Below are positions 7,290 through 14,669 of a stretch of 16,178 bases of DNA, piece by piece. Under the pieces are notes generated by a model. That model made no database searches. It was not told the DNA's origin and saw only the letters and a program-made list of their open reading frames with translations. A program made the position numbers and the translations under genes. The DNA is from Lachnospiraceae bacterium (GTDB lineage: Bacteria > Bacillota_A > Clostridia > Lachnospirales > Lachnospiraceae), in NCBI GenBank assembly GCA_017516285.1, contig JAFXDD010000019.1, positions 1 to 16,178 on the forward strand. The letters run 5' to 3'. The number at the start of each line of letters is the position of its first letter. Positions within the stretch are counted from its first letter, which is position 1.

Positions 7290-8696
7290 TTGGGAATACT
7301 ACAGGACAGATTAACTGAATATAGTCAGAGTGATTTCTATCCTTATCATATGCCGGGCCATAAGAGGAATCCGGCAGGGACTTTGCCGGGAGAATGGACA
7401 AGCAGGGATATTACGGAGATAGAGGGCTTTGATAATTTGCATGATGCTACAGGCATTTTACAGCAGATGCAGGAGAAAGCGGCAACAGCTTATGGTGCGG
7501 AGGAAAGCTTCTATCTGGTAAATGGCAGTACCTGTGGGATATTAAGTGCCATCAGTGCGGCGGTACCCTTTGGAGGAGAGCTGCTGATCACAAGGAACTG
7601 TCACAAATCCGTATATCATGGTGCTTATCTGCGGCATCTTAGCTTACATTATCTTTATCCGGATATGTTGGAGGAGTATGATATCTGTGAGGCAATCACT
7701 GCAAAGCAGGTAGAGGAAGCTCTGGAGGCACATCCGGGAGTGGCGGCAGTACTGATTGTTTCGCCTACTTATGAAGGCCGGATTGCGGATGTAAAAGCCA
7801 TTGCAGAGGTGGTTCATAAGAAAGGATTGCCGCTGATAGTGGATGAGGCACACGGCGCACATTTGGGTTTTTCGCCGGATTTTGCACGAAATAGTGCCCG
7901 CTTGGGAGCAGATATAGTCATTAACAGTGTGCACAAGACCTTGCCGGCCATGACTCAGACTGCTTTGCTGCATGTAAACGGCGGACTTATTGACAGACAG
8001 ATTTTAAAGCGCCACTTGCGGATTTACCAGACCAGCAGCCCGTCTTATGTGCTGATGAGCAGTATCGAAGAAGCTGTGGATATGGTCGGGGAAGAAAGTG
8101 CTTTTGAAGAGTTTGTAATCCATTGGAGAGAATTACTGACAAGACTGTCAGAATTGAAAAATCTGAGGATTTTACCGAATTCTTTTGAGGAATGCAGAAA
8201 AAAGAAGCAGGATATCGGTAAATTGATTATTTCTACCAAAGAAACGGAATTGTCCGGAACGAAACTTTATGATATGCTGTTAACAGAGTATCATTTGCAA
8301 CCGGAGATGGTATGTGAAAGCTATGTGCTTTGCATGTTTACCATAGGGGATACGAAAGAAGGATATGACAGGCTGGCTGAGGCTTTGCTTGACATAGACA
8401 AACAAATACAAGGGGCCACAAAGACCGGATTCGGCAAGCTACAGGTGCCGGAAACAGTCCTGCCTTTTTATGAGGCCTGGGATCGGGAGCCGGAAGAGAT
8501 ACCCTTGAAAGATGCAGAGGGACGCATAGCAGGAGAGTTTCTGAACCTTTATCCGCCGGGTACACCTATTTTGGTGCCGGGAGAAAGACTTACCAAGGAT
8601 ATTATCACCTTTTTAGAGAAGTGTTTGTCAGAGGGGCTGACAGTACAGGGGATTAGCAGAGAAGGATGTATTAAGGTATTACGGGGGAGAATGTAA
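7290..8696 (+). CDS. Orn/Lys/Arg decarboxylase family PLP enzyme (YaaO/SpeA-type)
   Basis: This is a fold-type-I PLP decarboxylase of 468 residues, the short Firmicute form. It would convert a basic amino acid (lysine, ornithine or arginine) to the matching polyamine or diamine plus CO2. The N-terminus has the family motif YPYHMPGHKRNP. PLP contacts are visible: Asp185 in VDEAHGAHLGF and Schiff-base Lys216 in NSVHKTLPAMTQTA. The C-terminal domain carries LYPPGTPILVPGE. The start is TTG 7290, supported by AAAGGAAG. The stop (8694-8696) overlaps a candidate pyk ATG, indicating an operon. In B. subtilis yaaO heads the same kind of neighbourhood. The exact substrate cannot be decided from the sequence. 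The only promoter hint upstream is the TATAAT before the structured repeat, so that repeat may lie in its leader. Confidence 0.92.
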   Translation: MGILQDRLTEYSQSDFYPYHMPGHKRNPAGTLPGEWTSRDITEIEGFDNLHDATGILQQMQEKAATAYGAEESFYLVNGSTCGILSAISAAVPFGGELLITRNCHKSVYHGAYLRHLSLHYLYPDMLEEYDICEAITAKQVEEALEAHPGVAAVLIVSPTYEGRIADVKAIAEVVHKKGLPLIVDEAHGAHLGFSPDFARNSARLGADIVINSVHKTLPAMTQTALLHVNGGLIDRQILKRHLRIYQTSSPSYVLMSSIEEAVDMVGEESAFEEFVIHWRELLTRLSELKNLRILPNSFEECRKKKQDIGKLIISTKETELSGTKLYDMLLTEYHLQPEMVCESYVLCMFTIGDTKEGYDRLAEALLDIDKQIQGATKTGFGKLQVPETVLPFYEAWDREPEEIPLKDAEGRIAGEFLNLYPPGTPILVPGERLTKDIITFLEKCLSEGLTVQGISREGCIKVLRGRM

Positions 8697-8700
8697 TGCC

Positions 8701-8708
8701 AAAGGAGA
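8701..8708 (+). promoter_or_regulatory. Ribosome-binding site that decides the pyk start
   Basis: AAAGGAGA lies 5 nt before ATG 8714, which opens the canonical MRKTKIICTIGPSS N-terminus. The in-frame ATG at 8696 would add six residues and has only a weaker G-rich run (8683-8689) upstream. Confidence 0.65.
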
Positions 8709-8713
8709 GAATT

Positions 8714-10129
8714 ATGAGAAAGACGAAAATTATTTGTACTATTGGACCTTCCAGTGAAGAAGAAGAGAGATTAAAGGAACTGATGCTGGCAGGCATGAAT
8801 GTGGCACGCTTCAACTTTTCTCATGGTACCCATGAAGAACAGAAGGGCAAGTATGAAAGATTTGTAAAGGTGCGCGAGGAACTTGGCTTACCCGTAGCAG
8901 CTTTGATTGATACCAAGGGACCGGAAATCCGCCTCCACGATTTTGAAGGTGGTAAGGTGGAACTGGTGGCAGGTCAGATTTTTGTACTGACCACAGAGGA
9001 GATTATGGGTACCAGCGAAAAGGCAACCATTTCCTATAAGAATTTGAAGGATGATATTTCCGTAGGTATGTCCATTTTGATTGATGACGGTCTGATTGAA
9101 ATGACCGTGGAAGAGATTAAGGGTGAGGAAATTATCTGCCATGTGGTAAATGGCGGCTTTGTATCCAACCACAAGGGCGTCAATGTACCCGGTGCGGTAC
9201 TTTCCATGCCTTATATCAGTGATGTGGACAGAGCGGATATTGAGTTTGGTGCGGAACTGGGATTTGACTTTTTGGCAGCATCCTTTGCCAGAACCAAGGA
9301 AGATATTTTAGAGGTGCGTAAGATTCTGGAGGAAAAGGGAAGCTCCATGAAGATTATCGCAAAGATTGAAAACATGCAGGGTATCGAAAATGTGGAGGAA
9401 ATCCTAAGCGTGGCAGACGGTATCATGGTAGCCCGTGGTGACATGGGTGTGGAAGTGCCCTTGGAAGAGGTGCCGGTGCTTCAGAAGCGCCTGATTAAGA
9501 TGGCTGTGGCACAAGGTAAGCATGTTATTACAGCCACTCAGATGTTGGAGTCCATGATTAAGAACCCCAGACCTACCAGAGCAGAGGCTACCGACATTGC
9601 CAATGCGATTTATGACGGTACTACCGCAATCATGCTTTCCGGTGAGACGGCAGCAGGTGCTTATCCTTTGGAGGCAGTACGTACCATGGCCCGCATCGCG
9701 GAAGCGGCAGAGAAGGATATCGATTATCGCGGCAGAATGTATCGTTACGGCGTGGACAATCATACAGATACCACTACAGCTATTTCTTTTGCAACCTGTA
9801 GCATTGCCATGGACTTGAAGGCAGCAGCCATCATCACCGTTACTCTTTCCGGATTTACTGCAGAGATGGTAGCAAGATACAAGCCCGCATGCCAGATTAT
9901 CGGTTGCAGTACAGAACATCCGGTGTTGCGCCAGATGAATCTTTTGTATGGCGTGAAACCTTTGGAAATCGATAAAGAATATTCTGCAGACGTGCTTTTC
10001 GTACATGCTGCGGAGGAAGCAAAGAAAGCAGGATACGTAAACAGCGGCGATATCGTGGTAATTACAGCCGGACTGCCATTAGGTGTAGCCGGAAGAACCA
10101 ATATGATCAGAGTACTTGAGGTAAGATAA
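8714..10129 (+). CDS. pyk: Pyruvate kinase
   Basis: Pyruvate kinase converts phosphoenolpyruvate and ADP to pyruvate and ATP in the last step of glycolysis. The 471-residue protein is the short form, without the extra C-terminal PEP-utiliser-like domain found in some Bacillales enzymes. Visible motifs are RKTKIICTIGPSS at the N-terminus, NFSHGTHEEQ, DTKGPEIRLHDF, the active-site region IIAKIENMQGIENVEEI, MVARGDMGVEVPLEEV, and the signature ITATQMLESMIKNPRPTRAE followed by DGTTAIMLSGETAAGAYP. The C-terminal regulatory domain ends GVAGRTNMIRVLEVR. It lies 17 nt after the decarboxylase stop and 3 nt before the kinase-like gene, so the three genes should share one mRNA. It is not part of the standard yaaO-holB neighbourhood of B. 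subtilis. Confidence 0.97.
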   Translation: MRKTKIICTIGPSSEEEERLKELMLAGMNVARFNFSHGTHEEQKGKYERFVKVREELGLPVAALIDTKGPEIRLHDFEGGKVELVAGQIFVLTTEEIMGTSEKATISYKNLKDDISVGMSILIDDGLIEMTVEEIKGEEIICHVVNGGFVSNHKGVNVPGAVLSMPYISDVDRADIEFGAELGFDFLAASFARTKEDILEVRKILEEKGSSMKIIAKIENMQGIENVEEILSVADGIMVARGDMGVEVPLEEVPVLQKRLIKMAVAQGKHVITATQMLESMIKNPRPTRAEATDIANAIYDGTTAIMLSGETAAGAYPLEAVRTMARIAEAAEKDIDYRGRMYRYGVDNHTDTTTAISFATCSIAMDLKAAAIITVTLSGFTAEMVARYKPACQIIGCSTEHPVLRQMNLLYGVKPLEIDKEYSADVLFVHAAEEAKKAGYVNSGDIVVITAGLPLGVAGRTNMIRVLEVR

Positions 10130-10132
10130 AGC

Positions 10133-10720
10133 ATGGGAAAAATCGTCTGCCTGATGGGCAAGAGCTCCACGGGAAAGGATACAATTTATAAAAGACTGTT
10201 GGCGAAGGAAGATTTGGGACTGAAGCGTATTGTGCCCTACACCACCCGCCCCATGAGAGAAGGGGAACAGGAGGGGGTAGAGTACCATTTTACGGATGAG
10301 GCCGGCTTCCAAAAGCTGAAGGAAGAGGGCAAAATCATCGAGGACAGAGCCTATGACACAGTGCATGGGCTGTGGCGATATTTTACTGTGGCGGATGATG
10401 CTTTGGACCTGAGTCAGGGCAGCTATTGTATTATCGGTACCCTGGAGGCCTATGTGCAGATAAGGGAGTATTTTGGTGCGGACAAGGTGCTTCCCGTGTT
10501 GATTGAGCTGGATGACGGCGAGCGTCTGCAGCGTGCGCTGGGACGCGAAAGGAAGCAGGAGAATCCCCGTTATGAGGAGATGTGCCGAAGATTCCTGGCA
10601 GACAGTAAGGACTTCAGTCCGGAGAAGATTAAAGAAGCAGGCAATCCGCGGAGCTTTTACAACGGTTCCCTGGAGGCCTGTATTAGAAATATTGTCAGAT
10701 ATATTCGTGATAATGCGTAA
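10133..10720 (+). CDS. Guanylate-kinase-like P-loop protein
   Basis: The 195-residue protein starts with a P-loop (GKSSTGKDT, residues 9-17), has the GMP-kinase-type motif YTTRPMREGEQEGVEYHF around residues 36-53, and keeps a lid-like Arg-rich stretch. It would phosphorylate a nucleoside monophosphate with ATP, GMP being the likely substrate. Divergence from housekeeping Gmk is clear in the C-terminal half (for example FSPEKIKEAGNPRSFYNGSLE), so it may be a paralogue with a different substrate or a regulatory role. It occupies the place that tmk holds in B. subtilis, between the decarboxylase and yaaR. ATG 10133 is 3 nt after the pyk stop, implying translational coupling. Confidence 0.85.
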   Translation: MGKIVCLMGKSSTGKDTIYKRLLAKEDLGLKRIVPYTTRPMREGEQEGVEYHFTDEAGFQKLKEEGKIIEDRAYDTVHGLWRYFTVADDALDLSQGSYCIIGTLEAYVQIREYFGADKVLPVLIELDDGERLQRALGRERKQENPRYEEMCRRFLADSKDFSPEKIKEAGNPRSFYNGSLEACIRNIVRYIRDNA

Positions 10721-10735
10721 GCATCAACTAGCCGA

Positions 10736-10741
10736 TATAAT
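10736..10741 (+). promoter_or_regulatory. Possible -10 box upstream of yaaR
   Basis: A perfect TATAAT lies 36 nt before the yaaR start, in the 56-nt gap. No recognisable -35 is seen at normal spacing, so an internal promoter is only possible. Confidence 0.25.
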
Positions 10742-10776
10742 ATAGAGAAGTACTAACGGGAAGGAGGTCGTGTACC

Positions 10777-11217
10777 ATGGATTTGAAGATTAACCAAATA
10801 CAGCAGTCTGCGCCCGTGGAACACACCACTCAGGTTAGTCAGGGTGACAGTACCTTCAAATTTACACTGGTCAGCCATATCGAGGAGGCAGAGCTGCAGA
10901 CCAAGCTTCAGGGTCTTATGCAGGCTATCACCGAGGAGGGAGACAAGCTGGCCAAACGTAAGGACTTGCGGGATATGAAGCATTATCGGGGACTGGTGAA
11001 GGAGTTTTTGAATGAAATCGTCAGCCGTTCCCATGAGTTTTCCAGAGAGAACTTCCTGGACAGAAGGGGCCGCCACAGGGTATATGGTATCGTCCGTCTG
11101 GTGGATGAAAATCTGGACGCTTTGGCCCAGGAATTAATGAAGGATGAAAAGGACAATCTGGCGATTCTCTCCAAGATCGGAGAAATCCGCGGGTTGTTGC
11201 TGGATATATTTACATAA
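10777..11217 (+). CDS. yaaR: YaaR family protein (DUF327)
   Basis: This is a 146-residue soluble, largely helical protein. The family pattern is seen in [25 protein letters not shown], then [48 protein letters not shown] and a final [12 protein letters not shown]. YaaR has no firmly established function but is strongly associated with holB and yaaT in Firmicutes, as here. ATG 10777 has a near-perfect AAGGAGGT at 10761-10768. Structured repeat copy B follows 4 nt after the stop. Confidence 0.9.
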   Translation: MDLKINQIQQSAPVEHTTQVSQGDSTFKFTLVSHIEEAELQTKLQGLMQAITEEGDKLAKRKDLRDMKHYRGLVKEFLNEIVSRSHEFSRENFLDRRGRHRVYGIVRLVDENLDALAQELMKDEKDNLAILSKIGEIRGLLLDIFT

Positions 11218-11221
11218 TAAG

Positions 11222-11438
11222 AATTGGGTTGGGGATAATGTGCTTATGTACTGTTGATTGATGCACATTATGTCCTATAAGCAAGGTCTTGAAAAACGTC
11301 GGCCCTTAGTGAGGTCAAGCCGCTTGCGGCTTCGAACTTAGTGCCGTTACGTTTTTCACGAAGCGAAAGCGTCCTGCGTTAGGATATAATGTGTGGCAAT
11401 CAACTTTGGGTGGAAAATCCCCCATCCCTAACCCAATT
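11222..11438 (+). repeat. Structured repeat element, copy B (candidate structured RNA)
   Basis: This is a second, longer copy (217 nt) of the element at 7113-7260, in the same orientation. The outer stem 11222-11236 pairs with 11424-11438 (15 bp, one G.U). Then GTTGATTG 11253-11260 pairs with CAATCAAC 11397-11404. After a 3x3 loop, CACATTATGTCCTA 11264-11277 pairs with 11380-11393 (14 bp, one G.U). The core matches copy A: GCAAGG 11281-11286 / CCTGC 11373-11377; GAAAAACGT-CGGC 11291-11303 / GCCG-(TT bulge)-ACGTTTTTC 11343-11357; apical CTTAGT 11305-11310 / ACTTAG 11336-11341; and an extra hairpin AAGCCG-CTTG-CGGCTT 11317-11332. A GC-GAAA-GC arm lies at 11363-11370. It fills the yaaR-holB gap and ends 10 nt before the holB ribosome-binding site. 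Confidence 0.8.
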
Positions 11439-11448
11439 TTATCAAAAC

Positions 11449-11453
11449 GGAGG
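11449..11453 (+). promoter_or_regulatory. Ribosome-binding site that decides the holB start
   Basis: GGAGG lies 7 nt before ATG 11461, which opens MAGFQDIIGQ. The longer reading frame from ATG 11389 would run through the structured repeat and adds 24 residues unlike HolB. Confidence 0.8.
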
Positions 11454-11460
11454 AAAAACT

Positions 11461-12453
11461 ATGGCGGGATTTCAGGATATCATCGGGCAGGAACAGATAA
11501 AGGAGCATTTGCAAAATGCACTGTCCACAGGCAAAATTTCACATGCGTACATAATCAATGGTGAAAAATCCTCCGGTAAGGAGTTTATTGCTAAGATTTT
11601 TGCCATGGCGCTTCAGTGTGAACGGGAAGGGGTTGAGCCCTGTAATGAGTGTCGTTCCTGCAAGCAGACCTTGTCCAAGAATCAGCCGGACATTATCTAT
11701 GTGAGCCATGAAAAGCCCAATACCATCAGCGTGGATGATATCCGTGCCCAGGTCAATAATGATGTGGCAATCAAGCCTTATAGCAGTAAGTATAAGGTGT
11801 ATATCATCAATGAGGCGGAGAAGATGACGCCCCAGGCTCAGAATGCTATTTTAAAGACATTGGAGGAACCCCCGGCATATGCGGTAATTATGCTTCTGGT
11901 ATCCAATATGAACAGTCTGCTGCCCACCATTTTAAGCCGTTGCGTGACTTTGAATATGAAGCCCGTAAGGGATGAGCTGGTTCGTAAATATTTGATGGAG
12001 GAGCTGCAGGTGCCGGATTACAAGGCAAATGTGTGCGTGGGCTTTGCCAGAGGAAATGTGGGAAAAGCCAAGCTTTTAGCCTCTTCCGAGGAGTTTGAGA
12101 ATATCAAGTCAGAAGCCCTTTCCCTGTTGAAATACATCAAGGAGATGGAGATACAGGAGATTGTGGCTGCCATTAAGAAAATCAATGAATACAAGCTGGA
12201 GGTTCAGGATTATTTTGACATCATAGCCATCTGGTATCGGGATGTGCTTTTGTTTAAGGCCACCATGGATGCCAACCAGCTGATTTTCAGGGATGAGATA
12301 CAGACCTTGCGTAAGATTGCAGCACGATGCAGCTACGAAGGAATCGAAAAAGTCATTCAGGCCCTTTCTACTGCAAAGAAGCGTATGGAGGCCAATGTAA
12401 ACTTTGACTTGCTGATGGAGCTATTGCTTCTGGAGATTCAGGAGAATGGCTGA
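11461..12453 (+). CDS. holB: DNA polymerase III delta' subunit
   Basis: HolB is the delta' subunit of the clamp loader that places the beta clamp on DNA. The 330-residue protein shows the clamp-loader AAA+ layout: FQDIIGQEQ start; a degenerate Walker A (GEKSSGKEF, residues 34-42, Glu in place of Ser/Thr); a four-cysteine zinc module at Cys53, 61, 64 and 67; a Walker-B-like VYIINEAEKM; and the SRC motif at 159-161. The degenerate nucleotide site is expected, since delta' does not hydrolyse ATP. Its C-terminal collar region (about 210-330) ends QENG. The gene follows yaaR as in B. subtilis. Its last 8 nt overlap the longest reading of the xylanase frame. The structured repeat in the yaaR-holB gap would be part of its leader. 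Confidence 0.95.
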   Translation: MAGFQDIIGQEQIKEHLQNALSTGKISHAYIINGEKSSGKEFIAKIFAMALQCEREGVEPCNECRSCKQTLSKNQPDIIYVSHEKPNTISVDDIRAQVNNDVAIKPYSSKYKVYIINEAEKMTPQAQNAILKTLEEPPAYAVIMLLVSNMNSLLPTILSRCVTLNMKPVRDELVRKYLMEELQVPDYKANVCVGFARGNVGKAKLLASSEEFENIKSEALSLLKYIKEMEIQEIVAAIKKINEYKLEVQDYFDIIAIWYRDVLLFKATMDANQLIFRDEIQTLRKIAARCSYEGIEKVIQALSTAKKRMEANVNFDLLMELLLLEIQENG

Positions 12454-12490
12454 TATCAGGAAAAGAATTGTTAGGAGTATTAACAGTAAT

Positions 12491-13870
12491 ATGACAGAAA
12501 AGAGAATAAACGTAAAATTATTGTGGGCAGTGCTGTGTTTGGCACTGCTCACAGGTTGTGGAAATAAGGTGGAGGAAAATGGCCCCACCGATACCAAGGA
12601 AAGCATAGAAGCACAACCGGAAGCAATTCCGGAAGTGACTCCTGCGCCCACCGCGAAACCAAAGGAGTGGAATACACCGGAGGATTACCGCGTAGTGGAC
12701 ACCTATGTGGCACCGGAGGCTATTGCAGACAGTAAGTTTGATATGGAGACGGCATTGACCTGTATTCCATTGAAAGAGGCGTATGCCCCCTATTTTAAGT
12801 TCGGTTTGGCCATGTCCGGTTACAATGCCCAGACCTTTGCCATCGAAAGCCCGGAAATGAAGGAGCTGGTCAAGTATCATTGTAATACAACCACAGCAAC
12901 CAACCTGATGAAGCCCCAGTATATGCTGATGCAACAGGAGTCTCAGGAAGCGGTAAAGAACGGGTCTGAGGACCCGGTACTGGATTTTACGGTTACGGAC
13001 AAGCTGTTGGCTTTTTGTCAGGAAAATGAAATCGGTGTAAGAGGTCATACCCTGGTATGGCATGCCCAGACACCGGATTGGTTTTTCAGAGAAGGTTATA
13101 CGGATGACGGGGCCTATGTGGACGCAGACACCATGAAGTACAGACTGGAAAGTTATATCCGCCAGATGCTGGAGTTTTGCCAGAACAATTATCCCGGTGT
13201 GGTATATTGCTGGGATGTGGTGAATGAGTGCGTGGAGCCCATGGACGGCGAAACGGAAAGCGGTTGGAAATGCAGAACTGCCGGGAACAGCCCGGAGGGA
13301 ACCAACCAGTGGTATGATATCCTGGGTTACGAATATGTGGAGCTGGCCTTTACCTATGCCCGCAAGTATGCAGCGGAAGGTGTGGCACTGGTCTATAACG
13401 ATTACAATACCTGGGACAGCAATAAGATGTTCCATGTGTATAATCTGATGAAATATTTGAAGGAAAAAGGCTTGGTAGATGCTTTGGGCATGCAGTGCAA
13501 TCTGTCCGTAAATACGGATTTGTTGGATGTATACAATTCCATCGGCAAGTATGCGGAGCTGGGATTGGAGCTGCAGGTGACAGAGTTGAACATCGTGGCA
13601 GAAGATACCTCACCGGAGTCCTACGAAAAACAGGCTGCCTGCTACAAGAAATTCATGCAGTATGTCTTGTCCTACGACAAGGATAATGGCGGCAATGCAG
13701 ATATCTCGGTGGTGAATATTTTCAGTCTGATGGACGGATATTTACTTTACCCCAGTGACAGTAACAACTATTGTGTGTTTGATTGCAATATTGAACCAAA
13801 GCCTAATTACTACTCCATCATTGATGCGGTGGTGAAATCGGGCAAGAACAATCCGGAAATACTGAAGTAG
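12491..13870 (+). CDS. Endo-1,4-beta-xylanase lipoprotein (glycoside hydrolase family 10)
   Basis: This is a retaining GH10 xylanase anchored to the outer face of the membrane. The signal peptide ends in lipobox LLTGC with Cys23. A Pro/Glu/Thr-rich spacer (about 25-60) leads into a TIM-barrel of about 390 residues. The acid/base Glu246 lies in WDVVNE and the nucleophile Glu365 in LQVTELNI. Conserved substrate-site runs are GHTLVWHAQTPDW and YNDYNT. There is no carbohydrate-binding module. It would cut xylan backbones, releasing oligosaccharides for uptake. The start is uncertain: ATG 12491 opens a normal signal peptide but its AGGAG is 13 nt away. ATG 12446, overlapping the holB end, would add 15 basic residues. 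A terminator follows. The gene sits inside a replication/sporulation gene block, so it is probably an acquired insertion. Confidence 0.93.
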   Translation: MTEKRINVKLLWAVLCLALLTGCGNKVEENGPTDTKESIEAQPEAIPEVTPAPTAKPKEWNTPEDYRVVDTYVAPEAIADSKFDMETALTCIPLKEAYAPYFKFGLAMSGYNAQTFAIESPEMKELVKYHCNTTTATNLMKPQYMLMQQESQEAVKNGSEDPVLDFTVTDKLLAFCQENEIGVRGHTLVWHAQTPDWFFREGYTDDGAYVDADTMKYRLESYIRQMLEFCQNNYPGVVYCWDVVNECVEPMDGETESGWKCRTAGNSPEGTNQWYDILGYEYVELAFTYARKYAAEGVALVYNDYNTWDSNKMFHVYNLMKYLKEKGLVDALGMQCNLSVNTDLLDVYNSIGKYAELGLELQVTELNIVAEDTSPESYEKQAACYKKFMQYVLSYDKDNGGNADISVVNIFSLMDGYLLYPSDSNNYCVFDCNIEPKPNYYSIIDAVVKSGKNNPEILK

Positions 13871-13887
13871 TCATATTTTATCATTGC

Positions 13888-13922
13888 AGGCGGGAAGAGA
13901 TTCCCGCCTATTTGCGTGTTTA
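13888..13922 (+). terminator. Terminator hairpin after the xylanase gene
   Basis: A perfect 9-bp stem AGGCGGGAA / TTCCCGCCT (13888-13896, 13901-13909) has a GAGA loop. It is followed by an interrupted T-rich stretch. It separates the xylanase from the flavoprotein cassette. Confidence 0.75.
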
Positions 13923-13978
13923 GGGATTCTTGCGAAGATTCAAAATGCACTTCAAATGTTACATTCGGCACACGGAAA

Positions 13979-14038
13979 GGTATTCCTTTTAGAGATGGAT
14001 ACGAGTAGAATATGAGTATAGGAACGGTTAGGGAATAC
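13979..14038. promoter_or_regulatory. Possible operator half-sites flanking a -10-like box upstream of the HTH gene
   Basis: GTATTCC (13980-13986) and its exact reverse complement GGAATAC (14032-14038) lie 45 nt apart and flank a TAGAAT (14006-14011). The first half also sits in a small hairpin, AAAGG-TATT-CCTTT. This would fit autoregulation by the HTH protein, but 7-bp inverted matches can occur by chance. Confidence 0.25.
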
Positions 14039-14059
14039 AAAGATAAAAGGAGGAGTTAC

Positions 14060-14659
14060 ATGACTACCGGTGAAAAAATAGCTATGCTACGAAAAAAGAA
14101 GGATTTGACCCAGGAGCAGCTGGCAGAGATTTTAAAGGTCTCAAGACAGTCGGTTTCCCGCTGGGAAATGGACGTGGCATTTCCGGAGACAGAGAAGCTA
14201 ATTAAGCTGGCAAAGCTTTTGGATTGCAGCATTGACTTTTTATTAAGTGAAGAGAATTTGGAGCAGGAAAAAGCGAAGAGCGAATACTCAATGAAGGAGA
14301 TTTGCAGATTTATCCGGGAATGCGGTTATTTCTTTTTGGCTACAGCCAATGATAATGAACCGCATCTGCGCCCTATGGGGATGATATATGGAGATGATGA
14401 GGCCTTGTACATAGCTACGGATAAGCGTAAAAATGTATATCGGGAGCTTACGGGGAATCCTATGGTGGAATTGGCAAGCTACAGCCTCAGTAGTCGGAAG
14501 TGGACCAGAATCCACGGCAAAATGACCGTAGGAAGCAGCCTGCGAATCAAAGAAGAAATGTCCGAAATGTACCCCATGCTTAAGCAGGAGTATGCAGGGG
14601 AGGAGGATATGTTTTTGGTGATATTTAGGGTAAATGTTGAGAGTGTGAATGTATATTAA
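14060..14659 (+). CDS. XRE-type HTH regulator fused to a PNPOx-like (split-barrel) domain
   Basis: The 199-residue fusion begins with a helix-turn-helix of the Cro/C1 (XRE) type, residues about 7-61, with the typical run LTQEQLAEILKVSRQSVSRWE followed by PETEKLIKLAKLLDCSIDFLL. After a short charged linker, residues about 76-199 are a pyridoxamine-5'-phosphate-oxidase-like flavin-binding split barrel (CGYFFLATANDNEPHLRPMG, DEALYIATDKRKNVYRELTGNP, HGKMTV). The likely role is a transcription factor that senses flavin, a flavin-bound redox state or a related small ligand. The ligand is inference. ATG 14060 has an excellent AAAGGAGGAG (14046-14055). An in-frame ATG at 14012 is weaker. The stop lies 10 nt before the next gene, which encodes another split-barrel protein, so the genes are probably one operon. 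Confidence 0.9.
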   Translation: MTTGEKIAMLRKKKDLTQEQLAEILKVSRQSVSRWEMDVAFPETEKLIKLAKLLDCSIDFLLSEENLEQEKAKSEYSMKEICRFIRECGYFFLATANDNEPHLRPMGMIYGDDEALYIATDKRKNVYRELTGNPMVELASYSLSSRKWTRIHGKMTVGSSLRIKEEMSEMYPMLKQEYAGEEDMFLVIFRVNVESVNVY

Positions 14660-14669
14660 GGAGGTTACC

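Noticed and set aside
9404..10006. 200-codon open frame antisense to pyk
   Set aside because: Low-quality His/Cys-rich translation opposite a clear pyruvate kinase.
11389..11460. N-terminal extension of HolB from ATG 11389
   Set aside because: The extension lies within the paired arm of the structured element, has no ribosome-binding site and no homology to HolB. ATG 11461 has GGAGG.
12518..13435. 305-codon open frame antisense to the xylanase gene
   Set aside because: It lacks a family-like sequence and ribosome-binding site and lies wholly opposite a GH10 gene with intact catalytic motifs. It is a shadow frame.
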